NCBI GenBank assembly: GCA_012026975.1
Contig: VEPG01000084.1
Span: 1-34,105 of the forward strand
DNA from: Desulfuromonas sp.
GTDB taxonomy: Bacteria; Desulfobacterota; Desulfuromonadia; Desulfuromonadales; BM103
Length of the DNA: 34,105 bases
Direction of reading: 5' to 3'
Positions 14,552 through 22,105 of this stretch are shown here, in pieces. The notes under the pieces were generated by a model. It was not told where the DNA came from and searched no databases. It saw only the letters and a program-made list of their open reading frames with translations. The translations under genes and the position numbers were made by a program. Each line of letters begins with the position of its first letter. Position 1 is the stretch's first letter.

Positions 14552-16459
14552 TCATTCCCCCAGATAGGTATAAGACACCAGCGCCTTGTCGAGCAGTTCG
14601 AGAAAGTGGCTGCTCTCCTCGATGGTGACCTTGCGCGAGGCGACGCTCTTCTCCAGAGTGTCGCGCACGTGTTTGAGGATCTCGGGACCCTTGTACTGCA
14701 CATACTTGAGGCTCTCCCAGATGGCATCGCCGTTGATCACCGTGTCGATCTTGTAACCGGACTTCTTGTTGAAGGTGATGTGCACCGCGTTGGTGTCGCC
14801 GAACAGGTTGTGCAGGTCGCCGAGGATCTCCTGGTAGGCACCGATCAGGAAGAAACCGAGGTAGTAATCCTCTCCCTTGCGCACCTTGTGCAGCGGCAGG
14901 AATTTGGAGCGGCCGTTCTCCCCCACGAAGCTGGTGATCTCGCCGTCGGAGTCGCAGGTGATATCCGCAATGGAAGCCATGACCTCCGGTTTCTGGTTGA
15001 GCCGCTGGATCGGCATGATCGGGAAGAGCTGGTCGATGGCCCACGAGTCCGGGATCGACTGAAAGAGCGAGAAGTTGGCGAAGTAGGTCTGGCGCAGCGA
15101 CAGCTGGAAATTCTGCAGTTCCTCGGGGATCGGCTTGATCCGCTCGACGATGGAGTTGATCTTGCGGAAGATCTTGGTGCAGAGCCACTCGGCCACGGCG
15201 CGGTCGTGCAGCGTCAGATAGCCGAGGTTGAAAAGGCTCACCGCCTCCTGGATCAGCTGCAGGGTGTCGTGGTAGTCCTCGCGCAGCGAATGGCGGTCGA
15301 TACTGCGGAAGATGTCGACCAGCTTCTTGACCGTCGGCGAGAGTTTCGCGCCGTCCTCCAGGACCTCCTCGAAGTCCGGGGTCAGGCTCTGGGTGTTGGT
15401 GTTGAGGGCGTTGGTGACCAGCACCGAGTAGTGGGCGACGATCGCCCGTCCCGACTCGGAGATGATGTTCGGGCACTCGACTCCGGCCTCGTCGCAGATG
15501 TTCTTGATCTGGTAGACGACGTCGTTGGCGTATTCCTCGATGGTGTAGTTGACGCTGGAGAAATAGCTCGACTTGGAGCCGTCGTAGTCGACGCCCAAGC
15601 CCCCGCCGATATCGACGGACTCCAGATTGACCCCCATCTTGCGCATCTCGGCGTAGACACGGGTGCTCTCGATCAGGGCGGTCTTGATCTTGTCGATCTT
15701 GGTGATCTGACTGCCGATGTGGGAGTGCAGCAGCTTCAGGCAGTCGAGCATCCCCTCTTCCTCGAGCATTTCGATGGCGGTGATGATCTCGGAGATGCGC
15801 AGCCCGAACTTGGCGTCCTCGCCGCCAGAGGTGGCCCACTTGCCGGTCCCTTTCGACGAAAGCTTGACGCGGATGCCGAGCTTCGGGTTGATGCCGGTCT
15901 TCTTGGCCAGAGCGATGATCTTTTCCAGTTCGAAGAGTTTCTCGACGACAATGGTGATGTCGTAGCCGATCTTGGTGGCGTACAGCACCGTCTCGATGAA
16001 CTCGTTATCCTTGTAGCCGTTGCAGATGATCGGCACGCCGTTACCGGTGGCAAAGGAGATGGCGATCAGCAGTTCCGGCTTGGAACCGACCTCGAGACCG
16101 ATGTTGTAACGCTTGCCGAACTGGGTGATCGCCTCGACCACCTGGCGCTGCTGGTTGACCTTGATTGGGTAGAAGGTCCGGTAGCTGGCCGGATAATCGT
16201 TTTCGCTGATGGCGCTCTTGAAGGCCCGGTTGATGGAGGCGATGCGCCCCTCCAGCACGTCCATGAAGCGCAGCAGGATCGGCGGCTTGATCTTGCGCTT
16301 GATCAGGTCATCGACCAGCGCGCGCAGATCGATGGAGTACTTGGAACTCGGCGACGGGTGGACGCAAAGGTTGCCCTTTTTGTTGATTGAAAAGAGATCG
16401 GCGCCCCAGTTGCTGAGGTTGTAGATTTTATCGGATTCTGTAATCGACCATTTTTCCAT
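14552..16459 (-). CDS. speA: Biosynthetic arginine decarboxylase
   Basis: SpeA converts arginine to agmatine, the entry to putrescine and spermidine. From the ATG at 16459 (GGAGG 4 bases upstream) the product is 635 residues, close to the family norm. The PLP lysine is about K100 in FYPIKVNQQ. Other motifs are GLEVGSKPEL, CNGYKD, the glycine-rich SVDIGGGLGVDYDG, and SHIGSQ. The C-terminal CDSDG and LGFFLIGAYQEILGDLHNLFGDTN segments hold the substrate and PLP-closing residues of this fold. It is the third gene of a leftward polyamine cluster, separated from the carboxynorspermidine decarboxylase gene by a palindromic repeat. An agmatinase or agmatine deiminase is not in the window. Confidence 0.96.
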   Translation of the reverse strand: MEKWSITESDKIYNLSNWGADLFSINKKGNLCVHPSPSSKYSIDLRALVDDLIKRKIKPPILLRFMDVLEGRIASINRAFKSAISENDYPASYRTFYPIKVNQQRQVVEAITQFGKRYNIGLEVGSKPELLIAISFATGNGVPIICNGYKDNEFIETVLYATKIGYDITIVVEKLFELEKIIALAKKTGINPKLGIRVKLSSKGTGKWATSGGEDAKFGLRISEIITAIEMLEEEGMLDCLKLLHSHIGSQITKIDKIKTALIESTRVYAEMRKMGVNLESVDIGGGLGVDYDGSKSSYFSSVNYTIEEYANDVVYQIKNICDEAGVECPNIISESGRAIVAHYSVLVTNALNTNTQSLTPDFEEVLEDGAKLSPTVKKLVDIFRSIDRHSLREDYHDTLQLIQEAVSLFNLGYLTLHDRAVAEWLCTKIFRKINSIVERIKPIPEELQNFQLSLRQTYFANFSLFQSIPDSWAIDQLFPIMPIQRLNQKPEVMASIADITCDSDGEITSFVGENGRSKFLPLHKVRKGEDYYLGFFLIGAYQEILGDLHNLFGDTNAVHITFNKKSGYKIDTVINGDAIWESLKYVQYKGPEILKHVRDTLEKSVASRKVTIEESSHFLELLDKALVSYTYLGE

Positions 16460-16516
16460 GTCGCCTCCGGGCGGCGGCATATTTGCCTGACGCCGCTGTA
16501 TTTATAATTGTTCTGC

Positions 16517-16565
16517 GTAGGGGCGCAATTCATTGCGCCCTGGGCGTGATAAATCACGCCCCTAC
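16517..16565. repeat. Double-hairpin palindromic repeat, copy 2
   Basis: GTAGGGGCG (16517-16525) and CGCCCCTAC (16557-16565) are the outer ends. Inside are two strong hairpins: GGGCGCAAT/ATTGCGCCC (16521-16540) and GGGCGTGAT/ATCACGCCC (16542-16561). The element lies between the decarboxylase gene, whose TGA stop is 3 bases from the repeat, and speA. It has the same end sequence as the elements at 1547 and 20541 but a different inner sequence. Confidence 0.85.
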
Positions 16566-16568
16566 ATT

Positions 16569-17723
16569 TCAAGACAATTTATTTCTGAAATCCTCGTATC
16601 CAAAACTTCTCACGACCTTCAACTCCCCCGTCTCCGGCTCATAAGTGCACAGATGCGGGTGCTGGATGCCGTTGAAGGTGGTGGTCTTGACCATGGTGTA
16701 GTGGGCCATGTCCTCGAAACAGAGGTGGTCGCCGGATTTGAGCGGCTGTGCGAAGGACCAGTCGCCGATCACGTCGCCGGCCAGGCACGACGGCCCGGCC
16801 AGGCGATAAGTGTGGGCCTTTTCGCCGGGAGCGAAGCCGCCGGTGATGGCGGGGCGATAGGGCATCTCCAGTACGTCGGGCATGTGGCAGGTGGCCGAGA
16901 CGTCGAGGATGGCAATATCCATCTCGTTATGCACCACATCGAGCACTTCGCTGACCAGTACCCCGGTGCCGATGGCGATCGCCTCCCCCGGTTCGAGGTA
17001 GACCTCGACCCCGTATTTTCCCCGAAAATATTTGACCAGTTCCACCAGGGCGTCGATGTCGTACCCCTCGCGGGTGATGTGGTGGCCGCCGCCGAGGTTG
17101 AGCCACTTCATCCCTGGCAGGAAGTCACCAAATTTCTCCTCGAAGACTTTTGCGGTGCGCTCCAACGGCTCGAACAGCTGCTCGCACAGGGTATGGAAGT
17201 GCAAACCCTCCACCCCGGCGAGAGATTTGCCGGCGAATTCCCGACGCGGGATGCCGAGGCGCGACTTGGGCGCGCAGGGGTCGTAGATCTCGACCTGCCC
17301 TTCCGTATGCTCCGGGTTGACGCGCAACCCGACCGACACCCGCCCCCGTTCCTTTTCCCACAACGGCCGGAAGCGCTCCAGCTGATTGAAGGAGTTGAAC
17401 ACCAGGTGGTTGGAAATGGTCAGCAGTTCGCGAACATCACTCTCCTTGAAGGCGGCGGCGAAGGAGTGGACCTCGCGACCGAATTCTTCGCGGCCGAGAC
17501 GCGCTTCCCAGGGCGAACTAGCGCAGACGCCGTGCAGTGTCTCCCGGATGATCGGGAAGGTGCTCCACATGGCGAAGGCCTTGAGCGCCAGCAAAATTTT
17601 CGCGCCGCTGCGCTTCTGCACCGCGTCGAGGATCGCCAGGTTGTGGCGCAGCCGCCCCAGATCGACGACGTAGGCTGGTGAGGGGGCGAGTGCGAGAATT
17701 TTCGGGATGTCGATACTGATCAA
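16569..17723 (-). CDS. nspC: Carboxynorspermidine / carboxyspermidine decarboxylase
   Basis: This PLP-dependent enzyme removes CO2 from carboxy(nor)spermidine to give (nor)spermidine. It belongs to the alanine racemase-fold type III decarboxylases. The product is about 384 residues with the PLP lysine in LLALKAFAMW (about K48), GLRVNPEH, SRLGIPRREF, GLHFHTLCE, LNLGGGHHIT, EPGEAIAIGTG and the GPSCLAGDVIGD segment. A TTG start at 17723, preceded by AAAGGG 9 bases upstream, is preferred. The ATG at 17768 would add 15 residues translated from an ACCGCAGAG-type repeat. It follows the carboxynorspermidine dehydrogenase gene, giving both steps of the alternative spermidine pathway next to speA. Confidence 0.9.
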   Translation of the reverse strand: MISIDIPKILALAPSPAYVVDLGRLRHNLAILDAVQKRSGAKILLALKAFAMWSTFPIIRETLHGVCASSPWEARLGREEFGREVHSFAAAFKESDVRELLTISNHLVFNSFNQLERFRPLWEKERGRVSVGLRVNPEHTEGQVEIYDPCAPKSRLGIPRREFAGKSLAGVEGLHFHTLCEQLFEPLERTAKVFEEKFGDFLPGMKWLNLGGGHHITREGYDIDALVELVKYFRGKYGVEVYLEPGEAIAIGTGVLVSEVLDVVHNEMDIAILDVSATCHMPDVLEMPYRPAITGGFAPGEKAHTYRLAGPSCLAGDVIGDWSFAQPLKSGDHLCFEDMAHYTMVKTTTFNGIQHPHLCTYEPETGELKVVRSFGYEDFRNKLS

Positions 17724-17742
17724 ACTTTCAAGCCCTTTTTGC

Positions 17743-17840
17743 ACCGCAGAGGCCGCAGAGAAAATCAATAAACCCGTAATTTAATGTTCTTACCCAAAAA
17801 AAGACCAATGGCTTTGCTTAATCTCTGCGCGCTCTGCGGT
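17743..17840. repeat. ACCGCAGAG-type inverted repeat between the two polyamine genes
   Basis: ACCGCAGAGGCCGCAGAGA at 17743-17761 and TCTCTGCGCGCTCTGCGGT at 17822-17840 are inverted relative to each other, with 17 of 19 positions matching. The 60-base centre is AT-rich with no coding signal. It fills the gap between the dehydrogenase and decarboxylase genes. The layout of short terminal inverted repeats around a non-coding AT-rich core is MITE-like. Confidence 0.75.
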
Positions 17841-17857
17841 AAATTAGCCTTTGCGCT

Positions 17858-19057
17858 TTACAACTCCGCCCACTCGCCGCCATCAATGACCACGCTCGGC
17901 AGTCCCATCGGACCGAGGACTTCGAGGAACAGCTCGGGATCGAACTGCTCCAGGTTCCACACCCCCGGCGCATGCCACTTCTGGGTCAGCATCATGATGG
18001 CGCCGACCACCGCCGGCACGCCGGTGGTGTAGCTGATCGCCTGGGAGTTGGTCTCGGCGTAGCAGGCCTCGTGGTCGCAGATGTTGTAGATGTAGACCTG
18101 CTTGCGCTTCCCGTCCTTGAGGCCGCGGGCGATGACGCCGATGCAGGTTTTTCCCTTGGTCAGCGGGCCGAGGGAGCCGGGATCGGGGAGCAGGGCTTTC
18201 AAGAACTGGATCGGCACGATCTTCTGCCCCTGGAACTCGATCTCGTCGATGCGGGTCATCCCCACGTTCTGCAACACCTCCAGGTGCTTGAGATAGTTGT
18301 CGGAGAAGGTCATCCAGAACTGGGCCTTTTTGATCGTCGGGATGTGCTTGACGATCGACTCCATCTCCTCGTGGTAGAGTCGATAGATGTTCATCGGCCC
18401 GATCCCCTCGGGGAAATCGAAGACCTGTTTGGTGGAGAGGGCCGGGGTCTCGACAAACTGCCCGTTCTCCCAGTGACGGCAGGTCGCGGTCACTTCACGG
18501 ATGTTGATCTCCGGATTGAAGTTGGTGGCGAAAGGCTGGCCGTGACTGCCGGCGTTGGCATCGATGATGTCGATCTCTTCGACCACGTCGAGGTATTTCT
18601 TCGCCGCCAGGGCGGTGTAGACGTTGGTCACCCCCGGGTCGAAGCCGCTGCCGAGCAGAGCCATGATCCCCTTCGCCTTGAAGCGGTCCTGGTAGGCCCA
18701 CTGCCAGCTGTATTCGAATTTGGCGGTGTCGACCGGTTCGTAGTTGGCGGTGTCGAGGTAGTCGACCCCGGTTTCCAGGCAGGCGTCCATGATGGTCAGA
18801 TCCTGGTAGGGGAGCGCCACGTTGATCACCAGCCGCGGCTGCACCGTTTTGATCAGCGCCACCAATTCCGGCACGTTGTCGGCATCGACCCGGGCGGTCG
18901 CCACCTTGACGCCCTTGATCTCGGACGCGATGGCATCGCACTTGGCTTTGGTCCGCGAGGCGAGAGTAATCGACGAGAAGATGTCCGGGCGCTGTGCGCA
19001 CTTGTGGACGACGACCCGACCAACCCCGCCGGCGCCGATGATCAGAACCTTGCTCAT
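17858..19057 (-). CDS. Carboxynorspermidine / carboxyspermidine dehydrogenase (synthase)
   Basis: This NADPH-dependent enzyme of the saccharopine dehydrogenase fold condenses aspartate semialdehyde with a diamine to carboxy(nor)spermidine. The 399-residue product has an N-terminal Rossmann motif, VLIIGAGGVGRVV, then SRTKAKCDAI, YLDTANYEP and GSGFDPGVTNV. A conserved central segment (IDANAGSHGQPFATNFNPEINIREV) and a C-terminal TTGVPAVVGAIMM follow. The order matches carboxynorspermidine synthase rather than lysine-forming saccharopine dehydrogenase, and the next gene being the decarboxylase supports this. GGAGACATGCC precedes the ATG. It is the first gene of the leftward polyamine cluster. Confidence 0.9.
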   Translation of the reverse strand: MSKVLIIGAGGVGRVVVHKCAQRPDIFSSITLASRTKAKCDAIASEIKGVKVATARVDADNVPELVALIKTVQPRLVINVALPYQDLTIMDACLETGVDYLDTANYEPVDTAKFEYSWQWAYQDRFKAKGIMALLGSGFDPGVTNVYTALAAKKYLDVVEEIDIIDANAGSHGQPFATNFNPEINIREVTATCRHWENGQFVETPALSTKQVFDFPEGIGPMNIYRLYHEEMESIVKHIPTIKKAQFWMTFSDNYLKHLEVLQNVGMTRIDEIEFQGQKIVPIQFLKALLPDPGSLGPLTKGKTCIGVIARGLKDGKRKQVYIYNICDHEACYAETNSQAISYTTGVPAVVGAIMMLTQKWHAPGVWNLEQFDPELFLEVLGPMGLPSVVIDGGEWAEL

Positions 19058-19210
19058 GGCATGTCTCCTTCCAGATAAAAACCGTAGCGAGTCAGGATAC
19101 AGGATTCACGCGCCGGAATCCAGAAAAGTTCCTTCAACCCCTGAAATTCGCACTGCCTTTTCTATTTTTCCGACGGCATTGTCAATAGAAAAAATTACTT
19201 GCGTTTCCGC

Positions 19211-19239
19211 TTGAGACACCGGGCGCTCCATGGTCTAAT
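19211..19239 (+). promoter_or_regulatory. Predicted sigma-70 promoter for the ChaN-like lipoprotein
   Basis: TTGAGA (19211-19216), a 17-base spacer and TCTAAT (19234-19239) are close to consensus and lie 70 bases before the start codon. The 250-base gap between the divergent genes holds nothing else clear. A TTGACA on the minus strand at about 19179-19184 may serve the polyamine genes. Confidence 0.5.
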
Positions 19240-19308
19240 TCAATATATGCTCTCGCCGACCCGCAATCGACACCTGCATCGTCTCGAAAACCCTTTATGG
19301 AGCACCTC

Positions 19309-20544
19309 ATGCGCACTCCCTGGCACGTCGCTGTGTGCGGCCTCGCCCTTCTGGCCCTGACCGCCTGTACCATGCACCCCACGCCGCTCGGTAACCCGGA
19401 AGCCCCCTATCCGCCGCCATCGCCGCCAAGGATTGGCGAGATCCTGCATGTCCCGACCGGGATCGCCGTCAACGAGGCGGAGATGCTGGCCGCCGTGAGC
19501 GATGCCCACATCGTCTACATCGGCGAAACCCATGACAATCCGGCCTCCCACCGCGTCCAGTTGACCGTGATCGAAGCGATGGCGGAGCGTTGGCCCGGCC
19601 AGGTCAGCCTCGGCATGGAGATGTTCACTCGCAAGCAGCAGCCGGTCCTCGATCGCTGGATCGCCGGCGAGTTGACTGAAAAGGCCTTTCTCAAGGAATC
19701 CGACTGGTATTCGGTCTGGAGCATGGACTTCGCCCTCTACCGCGACCTGCTGATCTATGCCCGCGATCACCGGATCCCGGTCATCGGCCTCAACGCCGAA
19801 AAGGATCTAGTCAAGACCCTTGGTCACACCGCACCGGCCGAGATGCCGGAAGAAGACCGTCAGCGACTGCCGGAGATGGATATGACCGACCCGTACCAAG
19901 CCGCCATGGTCGAGGCGATTTACGGCGGGCACGCCGCCGGCGACAATCGCCTGGCCGGCTTTCAGCGGGTCCAGACCCTGTGGGATGAAACCATGGCCGA
20001 AACCATCGCCAATCATCTGATGACCTGCCTGGACGGCTCGCGGCGGATGGTGGTGCTGGCCGGGGGCAATCACGTGCGTTACGGTTTCGGCATTCCGCGC
20101 CGGGTGTTCCGCCGTCTGCCGACCTCCTACGTGCTGGTCGGCAGCCATGAAATCGATGTCCCCGAAAGCAAGAAGGAGCTGCTGATGGATGTCGACATGC
20201 CCCATTTCCCGATGCCTCCCTACGATTACATGGTCCACACCGCCTACGAAGATCTGCCGGGGGAGCGGGTCAAGCTCGGCGTGCGCATGGAGGAAAAGGC
20301 CGGGAAAGTGGTGGTGCGGGATGTGGTGCCCGGCTCGACGGCCGAGCGGGCCGGGGGCAAGGCCGGCGACATCATTCTGGCGCTCGACAGCGAAGCGATT
20401 GCCGAAAACTTCGACCTGATTTATGCGGTCGGGCAGAAGGTCAAGGGCGACCGGGGGAGCTTGGAGGTAGAGCGTGGCGGAGAGAAGCTGAAGCTCGATC
20501 TTGACTTCCAGCCGCTGCCGAAAATGGAGGGGCATAAACCGTAA
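19309..20544 (+). CDS. ChaN-family lipoprotein with C-terminal PDZ domain
   Basis: This is an envelope lipoprotein of about 411 residues. The N-terminus is a lipoprotein signal with the lipobox LTAC at the end of a hydrophobic stretch. A ChaN-like (haem-binding/TIKI-type) domain follows: HIVYIGETHDNPASH, the conserved GMEMF, LNAEKDLV and the VVLAGGNHVRYGFGIPRR signature. Near residues 310-400 a PDZ domain is visible (VVRDVVPGSTAERAGGKAGDIILALDSEAI). ChaN in Campylobacter binds haem at the outer membrane; the role of the PDZ fusion is unknown. The ATG at 19309 is chosen because GGAG lies 6 bases before it; an earlier ATG at 19297 is less likely. Its TAA stop falls inside a palindromic repeat. 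Confidence 0.87.
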   Translation: MRTPWHVAVCGLALLALTACTMHPTPLGNPEAPYPPPSPPRIGEILHVPTGIAVNEAEMLAAVSDAHIVYIGETHDNPASHRVQLTVIEAMAERWPGQVSLGMEMFTRKQQPVLDRWIAGELTEKAFLKESDWYSVWSMDFALYRDLLIYARDHRIPVIGLNAEKDLVKTLGHTAPAEMPEEDRQRLPEMDMTDPYQAAMVEAIYGGHAAGDNRLAGFQRVQTLWDETMAETIANHLMTCLDGSRRMVVLAGGNHVRYGFGIPRRVFRRLPTSYVLVGSHEIDVPESKKELLMDVDMPHFPMPPYDYMVHTAYEDLPGERVKLGVRMEEKAGKVVVRDVVPGSTAERAGGKAGDIILALDSEAIAENFDLIYAVGQKVKGDRGSLEVERGGEKLKLDLDFQPLPKMEGHKP

Positions 20545-20588
20545 GGGCGTACGGCAGCGCCCGGGGCGGAGCAAGCGCCGCCCCTACA
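20541..20588. repeat. Double-hairpin palindromic repeat, copy 3
   Basis: It begins GTAAGGGCG at 20541 and ends CGCCCCTACA at 20588. Two hairpins are visible: GGGCG/CGCCC (20545-20562) and GGGGCGG/CCGCCCC (20563-20584). It is less perfect than the copies at 1547 and 16517. The TAA stop of the lipoprotein gene (20542-20544) is contained in the left end. Confidence 0.75.
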
Positions 20589-20594
20589 AAAAAC

Positions 20595-20623
20595 AGCCGC
20601 CCCGAGATCGGGGCGGCTTTGTT
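20595..20623. terminator. Intrinsic terminator between the lipoprotein and fba genes
   Basis: GCCGCCCCGA (20596-20605) and TCGGGGCGGC (20608-20617) form a perfect 10-bp stem, followed by TTTGTT on the plus strand. On the minus strand the stem is followed by TGTTTTTTG, so it can serve both convergent genes. Confidence 0.85.
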
Positions 20624-20667
20624 ATCAACAGGCCGGAAGTTGCAGGGACGGGGGAAAAGCCGCGCTC

Positions 20668-21645
20668 CTAGGCTTTCCCCGCGCTGCCAAGTACCGTAGC
20701 ATTCTTCTCCTTCAGCAGCTTGACCAGTTCCTTGCGCGCCGCCCCCAGGTATTTGCGCGGGTCGAACTCGCCGGGATTGTTGGCCAGGTACTCGCGCACC
20801 TTCGCGGTCACCACCAGGCGGCCGTCGGAATCGATATTGATCTTGCACACGGCGCTGGTTGCGGCACGGCGCAACTGCTCCTCGGGGATGCCGACCGCCC
20901 CTTCCATCTTGCCGCCGTACTTATTGATCAACTCGACATACTCCTGCACCACGCTGGAGGCGCCGTGTAAAACGATGGGGAAGCCGGGGATGCGCTTTTC
21001 GATCTCCTCGAGAATATCGAAACGTAGCGGCGGCACCGCCTGTCCAGCCTTGAACTTGTAGGCACCATGCGAGGTGCCGATGGAGATCGCCAGGGAGTCG
21101 ACGCCGGTCTTTTTGACGAAGTCCTCGACCTCCTCGGGGCGGGTGTAGGTCGAATGTTCGGCGGAGACCTCGTCCTCGATCCCGGCCAGCACGCCGAGTT
21201 CCCCTTCGACGGTGACATCGAATTTATGGGCGTACTCAACCACCTGGCGGGTCAGCTTGACGTTTTCCTCATAGGGAAGGTGCGAGCCGTCAATCATCAC
21301 CGAGGAAAAACCCGAGTCGACGCACGACTTGCACAGCTCGAAAGAGTCGCCGTGGTCAAGGTGCAGGCAGATCGGAATGTTCGAACCCATCTTGCGGGCC
21401 ATGGCTACCGCGCCCATCGCCATGTAGCGCAGCATGGTCTGATCGGCGTAGTCGCGCGCCCCCTTGCTGACCTGGACGATCACCGGCGAGCCGGTTTCGG
21501 CGCAGGCGGTAATGATCGCCTGGAGCTGTTCGAGGTTGTTGAAGTTGTAGGCCGGGATCGCGTAGCCGCCGGCCATCGCCTTGGCGAACATCTCGCGGGT
21601 GTTGGCCAGGCCGAGTTCGGAGAAGTGAACGGTGTCGTCGCCCAT
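20668..21645 (-). CDS. fba: Class II fructose-1,6-bisphosphate aldolase
   Basis: This zinc-dependent enzyme cleaves fructose-1,6-bisphosphate, or forms it in gluconeogenesis. The 325-residue product shows AIPAYNFNNLEQLQA, the zinc-binding LHLDHGD, SSVMIDGSHLPYEENV, VEGELGVLAG, ISIGTSHGAYK and FPIVLHGASS. These are the class II metal-ligand and substrate loops in the right order. AAGGAGG lies 9 bases before the ATG. It is a single gene between a shared terminator and a strong hairpin downstream of rpsU. Confidence 0.96.
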   Translation of the reverse strand: MGDDTVHFSELGLANTREMFAKAMAGGYAIPAYNFNNLEQLQAIITACAETGSPVIVQVSKGARDYADQTMLRYMAMGAVAMARKMGSNIPICLHLDHGDSFELCKSCVDSGFSSVMIDGSHLPYEENVKLTRQVVEYAHKFDVTVEGELGVLAGIEDEVSAEHSTYTRPEEVEDFVKKTGVDSLAISIGTSHGAYKFKAGQAVPPLRFDILEEIEKRIPGFPIVLHGASSVVQEYVELINKYGGKMEGAVGIPEEQLRRAATSAVCKINIDSDGRLVVTAKVREYLANNPGEFDPRKYLGAARKELVKLLKEKNATVLGSAGKA

Positions 21646-21738
21646 GTCGTCAGACCTCCTTCAGAATCGATGCGCGGGATGAATAAACGCTTTTTCATAC
21701 CAGTTTGCCCCGCCGGAAGTCCAGCCCATTCTAAACGA

Positions 21739-21770
21739 CGAAGGCCGACCCCCTTCGGGGTCGGCCTTCG
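21739..21770. terminator. Terminator hairpin after rpsU
   Basis: A perfect 14-bp stem, CGAAGGCCGACCCC (21739-21752) with GGGGTCGGCCTTCG (21757-21770), closes a 4-base loop. It lies 24 bases after the rpsU stop. On the minus strand it is followed by TCGTTT. Confidence 0.75.
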
Positions 21771-21793
21771 CTGTTCTCATGCAATGCGGGTCA

Positions 21794-21988
21794 TCAGTCG
21801 TGACGCATCAAGCGCATTTTCTTGCGCAGCCGCCGCTGGGCTTCCTTCTCCTTGCGTTTACGTTTCACGCTCGGCTTTTCGTAGTACTTCCGCTGCTTCA
21901 TCTCGCGGAAGAGCCCTTCCTGCTGCAGCTTGCGCTTGAGAACCCGAATGGCCTTTTCGACATTGTTGTCGACCACTTGGATCTCCAC
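21794..21988 (-). CDS. rpsU: 30S ribosomal protein S21
   Basis: S21 is a small basic protein of the 30S subunit that helps in translation initiation. The core NVEKAIRVLKRKLQQEGLF, then REMKQRKYYEKPSVKRKRK and a lysine/arginine-rich tail, match the family. The GTG at 21988 (VEIQVVDNN) is preferred since a GAGG lies 8 bases before it. An ATG at 22015 would add nine residues and has a poorly spaced ribosome site. It is transcribed alone from a near-consensus promoter. The length is 64 residues. Confidence 0.93.
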   Translation of the reverse strand: MEIQVVDNNVEKAIRVLKRKLQQEGLFREMKQRKYYEKPSVKRKRKEKEAQRRLRKKMRLMRHD

Positions 21989-22042
21989 AGACCTCACCTC
22001 GCTTTCGCTATACATTCCCCTTCGGAACCCAAAGGAATGTGA

Positions 22043-22071
22043 CTTATAACGAAATTTCCGACAGGTTGCAA
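22043..22071 (-). promoter_or_regulatory. Predicted sigma-70 promoter for rpsU
   Basis: Read on the minus strand, TTGCAA (22071-22066), a 17-base spacer and TATAAG (22048-22043) form a near-consensus promoter, 55 bases ahead of the GTG start. Confidence 0.6.
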
Positions 22072-22105
22072 GCAGAAATCACCCGGAGGCAATCGGAAAC
22101 AACTG

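Noticed and set aside
14606-16390. 594-codon plus-strand reading frame
   Set aside because: It lies opposite speA, whose translation shows all arginine decarboxylase motifs. The plus frame has low-complexity Val/Asp/Gly composition typical of antisense GC-rich DNA.
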